Shown: positions 23,869 through 35,906 of the stretch, in pieces
Numbering within the stretch: the stretch's first letter is position 1
Layout: each line of letters starts with the position of its first letter
From: Allacma fusca
Lineage: Eukaryota; Arthropoda; Collembola; Symphypleona; Sminthuridae
Assembly: GCA_947179485.1 (NCBI GenBank)
Contig: OX359249.1
Span: 496,001-560,000 of the forward strand
Direction: 5' to 3'
DNA length: 64,000 nucleotides
The notes under the pieces: generated by a model
What the model saw: the letters and a program-made list of their open reading frames with translations, nothing else
What the model was told of the DNA's origin: nothing
Databases searched by the model: none
Made by a program: the position numbers and the translations under genes

Positions 23869-24550
23869 ACTAAAACTATAAATGAATGAAACATACTTTC
23901 AAATACTCAAGAAGTTGGTCATGTCTACTTTTTTATGCTGTCCCTCTTCCACAGGAAAAATCCCTTGGAGCTTGGGGATATCGATGTGGTGGAAGCAGTA
24001 CCATTAATTATTCCCAACTTAAACGAACACTTGTTAATACATACTAATAGCGTGAATGAAAACAGGAAATTCATTCACAAAAAATATTCATACAATTACG
24101 AAATACTCCACGTTTTACGATTCCATCAAATTTGAATAATTTTGGACCAGATTTTTAATTGGGCTTGATCAGATTTCGGGGAATTTCGAGACCTCGGTTC
24201 GCTTCTATCGTTTCAGCTGGTGCTTAACCTACTGTTCCTGTGACACACGTCTTTGCTTCGAAAAGAAACTGCGGATATCAGGCGTGCTTGATCTTTTCAT
24301 AATGAAGAATTAAATACAATTCACTAATTTAATAATTCTATCGAGCTTAAAACTTCCCTCGAAGCGATGCGTGTAAGTTACAGAAGCTAAAAGCTTTTAA
24401 TATGAAAAGATTTAAAGCCGCTGTTACCATACTTTTGTTGCCGTTGAAGGTTGAAGTCAAATCGACGAGGCAAAGGTCAAAGTGAAATCGGAATTTCGCA
24501 ATGCATTCAAATCACCCGCTAAACAAGGATGAACACAATAAAAATATACA
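23869..24550. other. Non-coding DNA
   Basis: A 66-codon open frame at 23935 lacks any family resemblance. Nothing else stands out. Confidence 0.35.
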
Positions 24551-24819
24551 CTAGAATCACCCAAAACGTCTCTTTATTGAATGGTTTATTACCCACGGTT
24601 TCTTCCCGTCAAAAGTTGACCCATCCATACTCGCGAAAATCGTATCGAAATGCTTTTCCATTTCGATAGAAATTTATTGATCTAGAAATCCTTTGCTCTC
24701 GCAATGGACAAACATTGCGATACGATTTTCGCGCGTATGGATGTGTCAATTAATGACGGGAGGAGCCGTGGGTAATAAATCATTCACACGAAACATGCAA
24801 ATTTCATGGGTGATTCTAG
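24551..24819. mobile_element. Foldback MITE, about 270 bp
   Basis: The two halves are an imperfect inverted repeat with arms of about 120 bp. It runs from CTAGAATCACCC through TTTATTACCCACGG and GCGAAAATCGTATCG, to the complementary CGATACGATTTTCGC and GGGTGATTCTAG. TA dinucleotides lie just outside both ends, but arm lengths differ by one base there, so the duplication is uncertain. Confidence 0.65.
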
Positions 24820-24994
24820 AGTTATGCTGTTTATACACAGATATTTACATGGAATACTGCATATGTTGAGTTTCGAAGTGATTTTTTTTACAAATAAAAA
24901 AAATTGTACTGTCAAATCACTAAAAAGGTTTGCATTTCTCGGTATGGACTGATTTATTTTTAACTTTTTGAGTGATTTGAGAGTATTTTATTTC

Positions 24995-25044
24995 GAATGG
25001 GGGGGGGCAATTGCCCCCCTTGCCCCCCCTTGGCTACGCGCCTG
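24995..25044. mobile_element. Terminal fragment of a DNA transposon (CAGGCGCGTAGCC end)
   Basis: G9-CAATTG-C6 followed by TTGCCCCCCCTTGG ends in CTACGCGCCTG. The complement CAGGCGCGTAGCCAAGGGG is a terminal motif seen in many animal DNA transposons. No partner end was found to the left; the right neighbour is the satellite. Confidence 0.45.
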
Positions 25045-25083
25045 AATACACTAATGCTAGACTGAAGTTTCTATATAACACTG

Positions 25084-28000
25084 TTATTCAGCTATGCGAT
25101 AACATAGTATTCAGCTATGCGATAGCATAGTATTCAGCTATGCGATAGCATAGTATTCAGCTATGCGATAGCATAGTATTCAGCTATGCGATAGCATAGT
25201 ATTCAGCTATGCGATAGCATAGTATTCAGCTATGCGATAGCATAGTATTCAGCTATGCGATAGCATAGTATTCAGCTATGCGATAGCATAGTATTCAGCT
25301 ATGCGATAGCATAGTATTCAGCTATGCGATAGCATAGTATTCAGCTATGCGATAGCATAGTATTCAGCTATGCGATAGCATAGTATTCAGCTATGCGATA
25401 GCATAGTATTCAGCTATGCGATAGCATAGTATTCAGCTATGCGATAGCATAGTATTCAGCTATGCGATAGCATAGTATTCAGCTATGCGATAGCATAGTA
25501 TTCAGCTATGCGATAGCATAGTATTCAGCTATGCGATAGCATAGTATTCAGCTATGCGATAGCATAGTATTCAGCTATGCGATAGCATAGTATTCAGCTA
25601 TGCGATAGCATAGTATTCAGCTATGCGATAGCATAGTATTCAGCTATGCGATAGCATAGTATTCAGCTATGCGATAGCATAGTATTCAGCTATGCGATAG
25701 CATAGTATTCAGCTATGCGATAGCATAGTATTCAGCTATGCGATAGCATAGTATTCAGCTATGCGATAGCATAGTATTCAGCTTTGCGATAGCATAGTAT
25801 TCAGCTATGCGATAGCATAGTATTCAACTATGCGATAGCATAGTATTCAGCTATGCGATAGCATAGTATTCAACTATGCGATAGCATAGTATTCAGCTAT
25901 GCGATAGCATAGTATTCAGCTATGCGATAGCATAGTATTCGGCTATGCGATAGCATAGTATTCAGCTATGCGATAGCATAGTATTCAGCTATGCGATAGC
26001 ATAGTATTCAGCTATGCGATAGCATAGTATTCAGCTATGCGATAGCAAAGTATTCAACTATGCGATAGCATAGTATTCAGCTATGCGATAGCAAAGTATT
26101 CAACTATGCGATAGCATAGTAATCAGCTATGAGACAGTAAAGTATTCAGCTATGCGATAGCATAGTAATCAGCTATGAGACAGTAAAGTATTCAGCTATG
26201 CGATAGCATAGTAATCAGCTATGAGACAGTAAAGTATTCAGCTATGCGACAGCAAAGTATTCAGCTATGCGATAGCAAAGTATTCAGCTATGCGATAGCA
26301 AAGTATTCAGCTATGCGATAGCAAAGTATTCAGCTATGCGATAGCAAAGTATTCAGCTATGCGATAGCAAAGTATTCAGCTATAAGACGGCATAGTATTC
26401 AGCTTTGAGACAGCATAGTATTCAGCTTTGAGACAGCATAGTATTCAGCTTTGAGACAGCATAGTATTCAGCTTTGAGACAGCATAGTATTCAGCTTTGA
26501 GACAGCATAGTATTCAGCTTTGAGACAGCATAGTATTCAGCTTTGAGACAGCATAGTATTCAGCTTTGAGACAGCATAGTATTCAGCTTTGAGACAGCAT
26601 AGTATTCAGCTTTGAGACAGCATAGTATTCAGCTTTGAGACAGCATAGTATTCAGCTTTGAGACAGCATAGTATTAAGCTATGCGATAGCATAGTATTCA
26701 GCTATGCGATAGCATAGTATTCAGCTATGCGAAAGCATAGTATTCAGCTATGCGATAGCATAGTATTCAGCTATGCGATAGCATAGTATTCAGCTATGCG
26801 ATAGCATAGTATTCAGCTATGCGATAGCATAGTATTCAGCTATGCGATAGCATAGTATTCAGCTATGCGATAGCATAGTATTCAGCTATGCGATAGCATA
26901 GTATTCGGCTATGCGATAGCATAGTATTCGGCTATGCGATAGCATAGTATTCGGCTATGCGATAGCATAGTATTCAGCTATGCGATAGCATAGTATTCAG
27001 CTATGCGACAGCATAGTATTCAGCTATGCGATAGCATAGTATTCAGCTATGCGATAGCATAGTATTCAGCTATGCGATAGCATAGTATTCAGCTATGCGA
27101 TAGCATAGTATTCAGCTATGCGATAGCATAGTATTCAGCTATGCGATAGCATAGTATTCAGCTATGCGATAGCATAGTATTCAGCTATGCGATAGCATAG
27201 TATTCAGCTATGCGATAGCATAGTATTCAGCTATGCGATAGCATAGTATTCAGCTATGCGATAGCATAGTATTCAGCTATGCGATAGCATAGTATTCAGC
27301 TATGCGATAGCATAGTATTCAGCTATGCGATAGCATAGTATTCAGCTATGCGATAGCATAGTATTCAGCTATGCGATAGCATAGTATTCAGCTATGCGAT
27401 AGCATAGTATTCAGCTATGCGATAGCATAGTATTCAGCTATGCGATAGCATAGTATTCAGCTATGCGATAGCATAGTATTCAGCTATGCGATAGCATAGT
27501 ATTCAGCTATGCGATAGCATAGTATTCAGCTATGCGATAGCATAGTATTCAGCTATGCGATAGCATAGTATTCAGCTATGCGATAGCATAGTATTCAGCT
27601 ATGCGATAGCATAGTATTCAGCTATGCGATAGCATAGTATTCAGCTATGCGATAGCATAGTATTCAGCTATGCGATAGCATAGTATTCAGCTATGCGATA
27701 GCATAGTATTCAGCTATGCGATAGCATAGTATTCAGCTATGCGATAGCATAGTATTCAGCTATGCGATAGCATAGTATTCAGCTATGCGATAGCATAGTA
27801 TTCAGCTATGCGATAGCATAGTATTCAGCTATGCGATAGCATAGTATTCAGCTATGCGATAGCATAGTATTCAGCTATGCGATAGCATAGTATTCAGCTA
27901 TGCGATAGCATAGTATTCAGCTATGCGATAGCATAGTATTCAGCTATGCGATAGCATAGTATTCAGCTATGCGATAGCATAGTATTCAGCTATGCGATAG

Positions 28001-30542
28001 CATAGTATTCAGCTATGCGATAGCATAGTATTCAGCTATGCGATAGCATAGTATTCAGCTATGCGATAGCATAGTATTCAGCTATGCGATAGCATAGTAT
28101 TCAGCTATGCGATAGCATAGTATTCAGCTATGCGATAGCATAGTATTCAGCTATGCGATAGCATAGTATTCAGCTATGCGATAGCATAGTATTCAGCTAT
28201 GCGATAGCATAGTATTCAGCTATGCGATAGCATAGTATTCAGCTATGCGATAGCATAGTATTCAGCTATGCGATAGCATAGTATTCAGCTATGCGATAGC
28301 ATAGTATTCAGCTATGCGATAGCATAGTATTCAGCTATGCGATAGCATAGTATTCAGCTATGCGATAGCATAGTATTCAGCTATGCGATAGCATAGTATT
28401 CAGCTATGCGATAGCATAGTATTCAGCTATGCGATAGCATAGTATTCAGCTATGCGATAGCATAGTATTCAGCTATGCGATAGCATAGTATTCAGCTATG
28501 CGATAGCATAGTATTCAGCTATGCGATAGCATAGTATTCAGCTATGCGATAGCATAGTATTCAGCTATGCGATAGCATAGTATTCAGCTATGCGATAGCA
28601 TAGTATTCAGCTATGCGATAGCATAGTATTCAGCTATGCGATAGCATAGTATTCAGCTATGCGATAGCATAGTATTCAGCTATGCGATAGCATAGTATTC
28701 AGCTATGCGATAGCATAGTATTCAGCTATGCGATAGCATAGTATTCAGCTATGCGATAGCATAGTATTCAGCTATGCGATAGCATAGTATTCAGCTATGC
28801 GATAGCATAGTATTCAGCTATGCGATAGCATAGTATTCAGCTATGCGATAGCATAGTATTCAGCTATGCGATAGCATAGTATTCAGCTATGCGATAGCAT
28901 AGTATTCAGCTATGCGATAGCATAGTATTCAGCTATGCGATAGCATAGTATTCAGCTATGCGATAGCATAGTATTCAGCTATGCGATAGCATAGTATTCA
29001 GCTATGCGATAGCATAGTATTCAGCTATGCGATAGCATAGTATTCAGCTATGCGATAGCATAGTATTCAGCTATGCGATAGCATAGTATTCAGCTATGCG
29101 ATAGCATAGTATTCAGCTATGCGATAGCATAGTATTCAGCTATGCGATAGCATAGTATTCAGCTATGCGATAGCATAGTATTCAGCTATGCGATAGCATA
29201 GTATTCAGCTATGCGATAGCATAGTATTCAGCTATGCGATAGCATAGTATTCAGCTATGCGATAGCATAGTATTCAGCTATGCGATAGCATAGTATTCAG
29301 CTATGCGATAGCATAGTATTCAGCTATGCGATAGCATAGTATTCAGCTATGCGATAGCATAGTATTCAGCTATGCGATAGCATAGTATTCAGCTATGCGA
29401 TAGCATAGTATTCAGCTATGCGATAGCATATTATTCAGCTATGCGATAGCATAGTATTCAGCTATGCGATAGCATAGTATTCAGCTATGCGATAGCATAG
29501 TATTCAGCTATGCGATAGCATAGTATTCAGCTATGCGATAGCATAGTATTCAGCTATGCGATAGCATAGTATTCAGCTATGCGATAGCATAGTATTCAGC
29601 TATGCGATAGCATAGTATTCAGCTATGCGATAGCATAGTATTCAGCTATGCGATAGCATAGTATTCAGCTATGCGATAGCATAGTATTCAGCTATGCGAT
29701 AGCATAGTATTCAGCTATGCGATAGCATAGTATTCGGCTATGCGATAGCATAGTATTCAGCTATGCGATTGCATAGTATTCAGCTATGCGATAGCATAGT
29801 ATTCAGCTATGCGATAGCATAGTATTCAGCTATGCGATAGCAAAGTATTCAGCTATGCGATAGCAAAGTATTCAACTATGCGATAGCATAGTATTCAGCT
29901 ATGCGATAGCAAAGTATTCAACTATGCGATAGCATAGTAATCAGCTATGAGACAGTAAAGTATTCAGCTATGCGATAGCATAGTAATCAGCTATGAGACT
30001 GTAAAGTATTCAGCTATGCGATAGCATAGTAATCAGCTATGAGACAGTAAAGTATTCAGCTATGCGACAGCAAAGTATTCAGCTATGCGATAGCAAAGTA
30101 TTCAGCTATGCGATAGCAAAGTATTCAGCTATGCGATAGCAAAGTATTCAGCTATGCGATAGCAAAGTATTCAGCTATAAGACGGCATAGTATTCAGCTT
30201 TGAGACAGCATAGTATTCAGCTTTGAGACAGCATAGTATTCAGCTTTGAGACAGCATAGTATTCAGCTTTGAGACAGCATAGTATTCAGCTTTGAGACAG
30301 CATAGTATTCAGCTTTGAGACAGCATAGTATTCAGCTTTGAGACAGCATAGTATTCAGCTTTGAGACAGCATAGTATTCAGCTTTGAGACAGCATAGTAT
30401 TCAGCTTTGAGACAGCATAGTATTCAGCTTTGAGACAGCATAGTATTCAGCTTTGAGACAGCATAGTATTCAGCTTTGAGACAGCATAGTATTCAGCTTT
30501 GAGACAGCATAGTATTCAGCTATGAGACAGCATAGTATTCAG
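25084..30542 (+). repeat. 23-bp tandem satellite, about 237 copies
   Basis: The monomer is AGCTATGCGATAGCATAG plus TATTC. It contains the inverted repeat CTATGC-GATA-GCATAG. Canonical monomers fill 25109-26040 and 26673-29840. Two mixed blocks (about 26041-26395 and 29841-30176) alternate canonical, GCAAAG and GAGACAGTAAAG variants. Each is followed by a homogeneous block of AGCTTTGAGACAGCATAG monomers (12 from 26401, 14 from 30196). The mixed block recurs at an offset of 3818 bp (166 monomers) at its left, and 3795 bp at its right because one GCAAAG monomer is missing in the second copy. This is satellite DNA; there is no coding role. Assembly collapse or expansion is possible. Confidence 0.97.
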
Positions 30543-31303
30543 ATTTAGAGCGAAGTTATAGTTGTGCAGGTTTCACATATTTGTGATAGTTGTGCCGGGG
30601 GCAGTTCGCAGGGCGGCTACATAGATACACACCTCATGAGGGATGAGGGCTACGATCTAATGACTGTATGAGGGTGAGCGCTTGTAAATTTCTTATGCGG
30701 TCATTAAAATGAGCGTGAGGGGAGTACGTACTCATACTGTAATCACAACGTGAGGACGAGGGGATTTATCGCACTCACGAGACGTTCACACGCGTAAATA
30801 AATAAATACTATAATTCTATCGGCGCGTTCGGTGTATTATTATCTTTACAGCGTTTTCCTTCGGCAAAATGATAAATACCGGTTGTGTATTATTGATATA
30901 TTCAATGTCCAGCTTGCACATTTTTACAAAAATCTGCTGAATTACATCGAAAGTACAAATGATTGAGAAAGATATAGATACATTAAATAATTACGCGCAT
31001 AATTCTTAAAGCTGCAAAGAAAGTTTGTAAAACAGCTGAGAACTAAATTATAAAACATGGAGCACCTAAGATCCAACGCCCAGCAGATATCCAAATTCTC
31101 AGTAATGTGAAACCAGCGAAATATAGTAAATCCAAAAATGAAACCTCAAAACTACAGTTCTTCAAAATTTTGAACACCTATAGCCCTGTGTGCTACACTA
31201 TGTACATATATTATATAGTTTGATTATGTTTTACCCGTATGCATATTTCAGGATATGTCATCCTAATTAGAATAAGAATTTATGTTTTCAAGAATTCGGA
31301 TTT
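30543..31303. other. Non-coding DNA right of the satellite
   Basis: It contains a GAGG/GAGCGTGAGG-rich stretch (30630-30780). No gene is supported. Confidence 0.35.
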
Positions 31304-31584
31304 TTCTTGGAATGTTCCATCCGAAACATTCGATATTGTTCTAGTATTATCTTTTAGAATTATCTTTTATTTTCTAGAATGTTCCTATCAGAACATTCTA
31401 GTATGTTCGCGAATCTCTAGTAATGTTATTTAAGGGAGAGAGCCCTGTGACTCGGTGTGACCATTCATCAATTGTAAACCAAGTCTAAAGGATCTCTCCG
31501 CTCTTTAGTAATAAAGAAAGGAAAATCTCAAATTCCCCCTTGTGCAATTTATTGTCATAAAGGCATCCTCATCCGGGTCAAACA
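31304..31584 (+). promoter_or_regulatory. LTR-like promoter with heat-shock elements
   Basis: CTAGAATGTTC-CTATCA-GAACATTCTAG (31374-31401) is a perfect 11-bp inverted repeat made of alternating GAA/TTC blocks, the form bound by heat-shock factor. More GAA/TTC blocks lie at 31310-31345. A TATA-like TTATTTAAG follows at 31427, then GGGAGAGAGCCCTGTGACTCGG and AATAAAG at 31511. The stretch ends GGGTCAAACA. The order enhancer, TATA, AATAAA and a terminal CA suggests a solo LTR, but no matching left end, primer-binding site or duplication was found. It could also be an isolated promoter. Confidence 0.4.
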
Positions 31585-31893
31585 ATAAAGGTACTTAACT
31601 TTCATAATTCAATTCCATCATTATACATAAATGAGCCCTTTAGAGTTAGCCTGGTTACACACCCTGGAATAAAGAAGCAGCCAAGAATAAATTGCTGATA
31701 TTTGGATCGGCCCTTTGAAAGTGATGATATTGATACGTTATTTTTTTAGACAGCTAATGCCATATAGTATCAATTTCTACTGAATAGAATATGTCTAGCA
31801 TTTCCGGCTTCTTCCGGAGCAGTTAAGCGGAGTTTTAACATTAAATTTTCAGAGAGTTCGTTGAGCTTGAATGTCGTGGGATCCCATATATTG

Positions 31894-32708
31894 TAGTGCT
31901 GTCCATGGGAACGGAAATTTGGTACCCACACCTGTTCCTGTACCCATTTTTTCAGGAACTAAAGCAATGGTCCTATTCCTGTTCCCATAAAAATGGGTAA
32001 CAATTCAAAGTTCCTGGACCTGTTCCTGCAGGAACATGAATGTTCCTGTTCCTGTTCCCAAAAGTACTTAAAGACTAGCAGAAGAGTACAACCTACACAT
32101 TTATTCCCCAGGTAACTCTATTTATGCATCGATTTAAAAAACCAAATATCAAATCGACTTAATTAAATATAAATAACAGCAAACCATCTCCAATACCTTT
32201 AGCTTTTCGAATTTAAATGAGAATTCAGTAACAGTCATTAAATTAATCATCGCAGCGCAAAGTAATTACAGTATTAACAGAAATTAGCTAAGACAAGTAG
32301 CACTTTCCATATACTTTTGCTGAACTAACAAGGATAAGAGCACACTGGAGTTTTCTGAACTACAATTTTGGGTTTAAGTTTCAGAGAGTTCTATTTTTGC
32401 CGCGTTTTAAATTATTTTGTTAAATCATAACGTGCGAAAGAGTGACTTATTTGACATGTTGCGGCGTACTTTTAAAATAATATTTTATTTGTGATGTATT
32501 TTTATATTATAAACTTCATGTAAATACCAGGTAGGTACACGTTTTGTTCCTGTTCCCGAACCCGCTTTTGTTCCCATATTTTGGGAACAATTTATGTTCC
32601 CAAACGTTCCCAAAGTGTTTTGGGAACAAAATTTGTGTTCCCATACGCACCCATTCCTGTTCCTGTTCCCAAATACCTGGGTGTCTCCTGTTCCCATGGA
32701 CAGCACTA
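31894..32708. mobile_element. Non-autonomous hAT element, 815 bp
   Basis: The ends are TAGTGCTGTCCATGGGAAC and GTTCCCATGGACAGCACTA. The perfect 8-bp duplication ATATATTG flanks them (31886-31893, 32709-32716). Both subterminal regions are packed with TGTTCCTGTTCCC or its complement. There is no coding capacity. Confidence 0.92.
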
Positions 32709-33206
32709 ATATATTGTAAACTGTTCTATTGCGACTATCGTATATCCCAATTTACATGCACTAAGATTACTACTTTGTGCAATGAATAAGTTCCAACCTA
32801 TGCGCCTAGGAACATCGACAATTATCTTAAATTGTTGTAGGTAAAAACAATACCAATTCATTTCTGTATAATAATTAATGATTCATTAATTGAAATTATG
32901 CATGCATATATTCATTGTAAATAACTTCCTCTTAATTTAAAACTAAACAATACATACATAGTTGGCAATGAAAATGTTTGTTCAAGTCACATTATTAACA
33001 TTTCGAAAAGATTCAGATATTGTAAAACTCAGTAATACAATTGAGCCAAAAATGCTACTATTCACTATTAAAATGAAATCCTATTAAAGGCGTACATGGC
33101 AATTTTGTTTAAATGTATTATATTTCAAAAGATACTCGCTGTGTATCATACAGACACTTTATATTGAATTATTTACGAATGCAATTTTGTTGCATTTTGT
33201 ATAAAG

Positions 33207-33446
33207 TTAATCAGAAGACTCGAGTGATAAATACGTCATCAACAAATCCTCCCCATCAGAACTTTGATTTGTATAACTTTCATCCTCTGTAGCAGTTGCT
33301 CCGCCTCCAGCGTAAATAAAATTTCTCAAATTTTCTGACCAGTTGGTTAGTTCTTCGTTGGCATAGTTTATTGCATTCCAAAATGTGAGTTTTGTCCAGT
33401 AGCAACAATGGTTAGACGTTTTAAAAACTACAACTCCTACAACTGT
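33207..33446 (-). pseudogene. Open fragment of an unrecognised protein C-terminus
   Basis: An 80-codon open stretch has no start codon. It reads KTSNHCCYWTKLTFW, then NEELTNWSENLRNFIYAGGG, and ends in an acidic, Ser-rich tail (DGEDLLMTYLSLESSD). The composition is protein-like and its end matches neither neighbour. It may be a terminal exon or a transposon fragment. No family was recognised. Confidence 0.3.
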
Positions 33447-33537
33447 CTACTGACCAGATTCATTTACCTGTGTGCTAAAACCGTCGAGTAATTGTTTTTA
33501 GTTATAACGATGTGAGCAGGGTAGTGTGCAGTAGTAG

Positions 33538-34251
33538 TAGTACTCGGAACAGTTCAGTTCGATTCAAAATTTGCAGTTCAGTTCAGTTTGAGCAGTGAAC
33601 TGAAACGAAAATTTGGTTTCGGTTCAGTTCAAGCAAAAACAGTTCAATTCAGTTCAGTTTCACCCGATGAACTGAACTGAATCGGTGAATCAAACAGTTC
33701 AGTTGCAGTGTTTGGTAAACAATAACAATTGCGGATGTACACACATAGAGCTCCAAATTTAGTCGTCCGAGTCAATCCCAGAAAAAAACTGATTTCTTTT
33801 TCCGAGTAACCTAATTCGTCTCAATTTTAATTTTTTTAGCTCCGTAATCAAGCCAGAATTTTAAGTAGCTGTTGAAGTTTTAAAGAAAGTAATGCGAAAT
33901 GCAACTTCTTGAGCCCCAAGCTTGGTACAGCAGCAGCAATGTCCCATGGAATTATTAAACGATTTTTTTATAATAATAAAGTAGTTAATAAACTGTTCAT
34001 TATTCGTTAAATAACTATATATGAGAATGAAAGATAAGAATGTACGTTTGTGCACGTTTCCAGCAAGGAACCCGCTTGCAAACCGACTGAACTGCAGTTT
34101 GCATTATATGGTTCAGTTCGATTCAAATACTGAATCGAACTGTTCAGTTCAGTTCAACAGCTGAACTGAACTGAATTATAATGAATCAAACTGAACTGAA
34201 CTGAACCGAATCGGAATTTTTCGGTTTTGAACTGAACTGGTCCGAGTACTA
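33538..34251. mobile_element. Non-autonomous hAT element, 714 bp
   Basis: The ends are TAGTACTCGGAACAGTTCAG and, as complement of the right end, TAGTACTCGGACCAGTTCAG. The perfect 8-bp duplication AGTAGTAG flanks it (33530-33537, 34252-34259). Subterminal repeats are CAGTTCAGTTC and GAACTGAACTG. The end sequence resembles that of the complete hAT at 17080 (TAGTGGTCGGA), with a different subterminal repeat. Confidence 0.92.
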
Positions 34252-34627
34252 AGTAGTAGCATCGACCAATAACGTCTGGAAAAAGGTAATCGACCCGAAA
34301 ATTTGAGCTGAATATGCCCAAAATACCGAATTTGCCCAGGACTGAAGATGGCCAAAATCTACGTATTTTCTCAAAGTTGCCCTGGCATTTTGGGCAGGCA
34401 TGATGCCCAATATGACATGACATTTTCAAATCGACAATCCCTAGCTTCAACAATGTTTTATTTGTGCTACTTAATAAAAATCAATTTATATTGTTTGATA
34501 AATAATTATTGTTTGATTTAATAATGAATAGGGAAGAAAACGAATTTTTGTCAGTCAAATTTAGAAGACGTTTCTGTTTAATGCCATATTACATTTGTTA
34601 TACAAAGAATAACCATTTATTATCATC

Positions 34628-35107
34628 CTCTCTTCTAAGTTGAAAGAGTGGATAGTCTCCGTCTCCGTGTCCGTGTCCGTGATGGTAAGATTCAAATATT
34701 CGCGCGCTTTTTTTATTGGCTGAGCCAACAATAACTGGCTAAATAAATTATTAAAATTATTTTTTTTAAATTAAAAAAAATATTAAAGCGTTATAATGTT
34801 GTGCACTTTTTCTTTTTTTTTTGAATGAAAAAAATAATGTTGCTCAAATGAAAAAAGGATGTTAAAAAGTCTTAATAACTCGAAATTATTAAAAATTTAA
34901 TTTAATTTTTATTTTTTATTAATTTTTTTGCGGATTAGAGATTCAAAAAGCGAGCTTTTTTATTTGCTGAACCAGCAATAGCTGACTAAATAAATAATAT
35001 TATTCTAAAAAAATTAAAAGCATTATACAGTAGCAAGGGCGGCGACATTTCACGGGCAGCCGTCCACAACCAAGACTCACTCTTTCAAATTATGAATTAG
35101 AAGAGAG
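34628..35107. mobile_element. Possible MITE with 11-bp inverted ends
   Basis: CTCTCTTCTAA and TTAGAAGAGAG bound the segment, and GAAAGAGTG/CACTCTTTC lies just inside. Two direct internal modules (34708-34755 and 34951-34998) share TTTTATT-GCTGA-CCA-CAATA. ATCAT occurs just outside both ends but is offset by a base, so the duplication is uncertain. Confidence 0.4.
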
Positions 35108-35499
35108 AATCATTTTAAAAAATTTAAAGCAAAATTAAATGAAAAAATCGTTTTACCGTACATTAGTCTACACATTTACTAGGGCTGTGCAGCTAGCTAT
35201 TGCATACAACTGTTATTTACTGTCTACCATTTTTACATTTTCCTCGCAAAGCCAGCAATTTGCTGGCTGTGCAGTGCTCGTGTACAATGAAATTGTTTCA
35301 AATATAATTGAAAAAGATTTAAATTCCTACTCAATTCCAATCTGAATCAACTTTTCACATTAAACGTTATTTCGAAGGGGATAGAATTACTTCAAACGAA
35401 TTGAAATCCAGCACGTAACCAAATAAACAATAACGAAAAAAACATATGTGAAAGAAAGTGTAGATGGGACTTTTATGGGGGAATACGAAAGGTTCGAAC

Positions 35500-35898
35500 C
35501 AGGGTTGGCAAGTGGCAAGAATTGGCCTGGACATTATTGGTTAAAATCCGGTTCTAACCGGCTTGGACGTGTTGCATAGGTTGGTATAAAATGATCATAA
35601 TTAATATTATCCAAATAAATCCACTGTCCAATTAAAACCGGTTTTAACCAGAACGTACCACCGGCTTGGATAATATTACGCATGCATGAACACGTGGTTG
35701 CCAAGTGGCAAGAAATGCCCTGGTCGTTATTGGTTAAAATCTGGTTCTAAACGGCCTGGACCAATTGTATTGGTTGGTATAAAATGGCCATAATTAATAC
35801 TATCCAAATAAATCCACTGTCCAATAAAAACCGGTTGTTGCCATATCTTGCCACTGGCTTGGTCTTTATTGATAAAATTTGGGTTTTTTCCAACCCTG
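35500..35898. mobile_element. 399-bp hAT MITE, copy 2 (inverted)
   Basis: This has the same family and the same length as 2073-2471, in reverse orientation. Its ends are CAGGGTTGGCAA and CCAACCCTG. The perfect duplication GTTCGAAC flanks it (35492-35499, 35899-35906). There is no coding capacity. Confidence 0.9.
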
Positions 35899-35906
35899 GT
35901 TCGAAC

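Noticed and set aside
23580..23894. Overlapping open frames of 87-104 codons on both strands rich in Tyr-Pro or Gly-Thr
   Set aside because: They are translations of GGGTAC/TACCCG repeats in transposon ends and look alike in several frames.
25084..30542. CRISPR-like array
   Set aside because: The units are directly adjacent 23-bp monomers without unique spacers, in a eukaryotic genome; this is a satellite.
32485..32789. Two frames of 73-81 codons in opposite directions
   Set aside because: They translate the TGTTCCTGTTCCC repeats of the 815-bp hAT element and are not genes.
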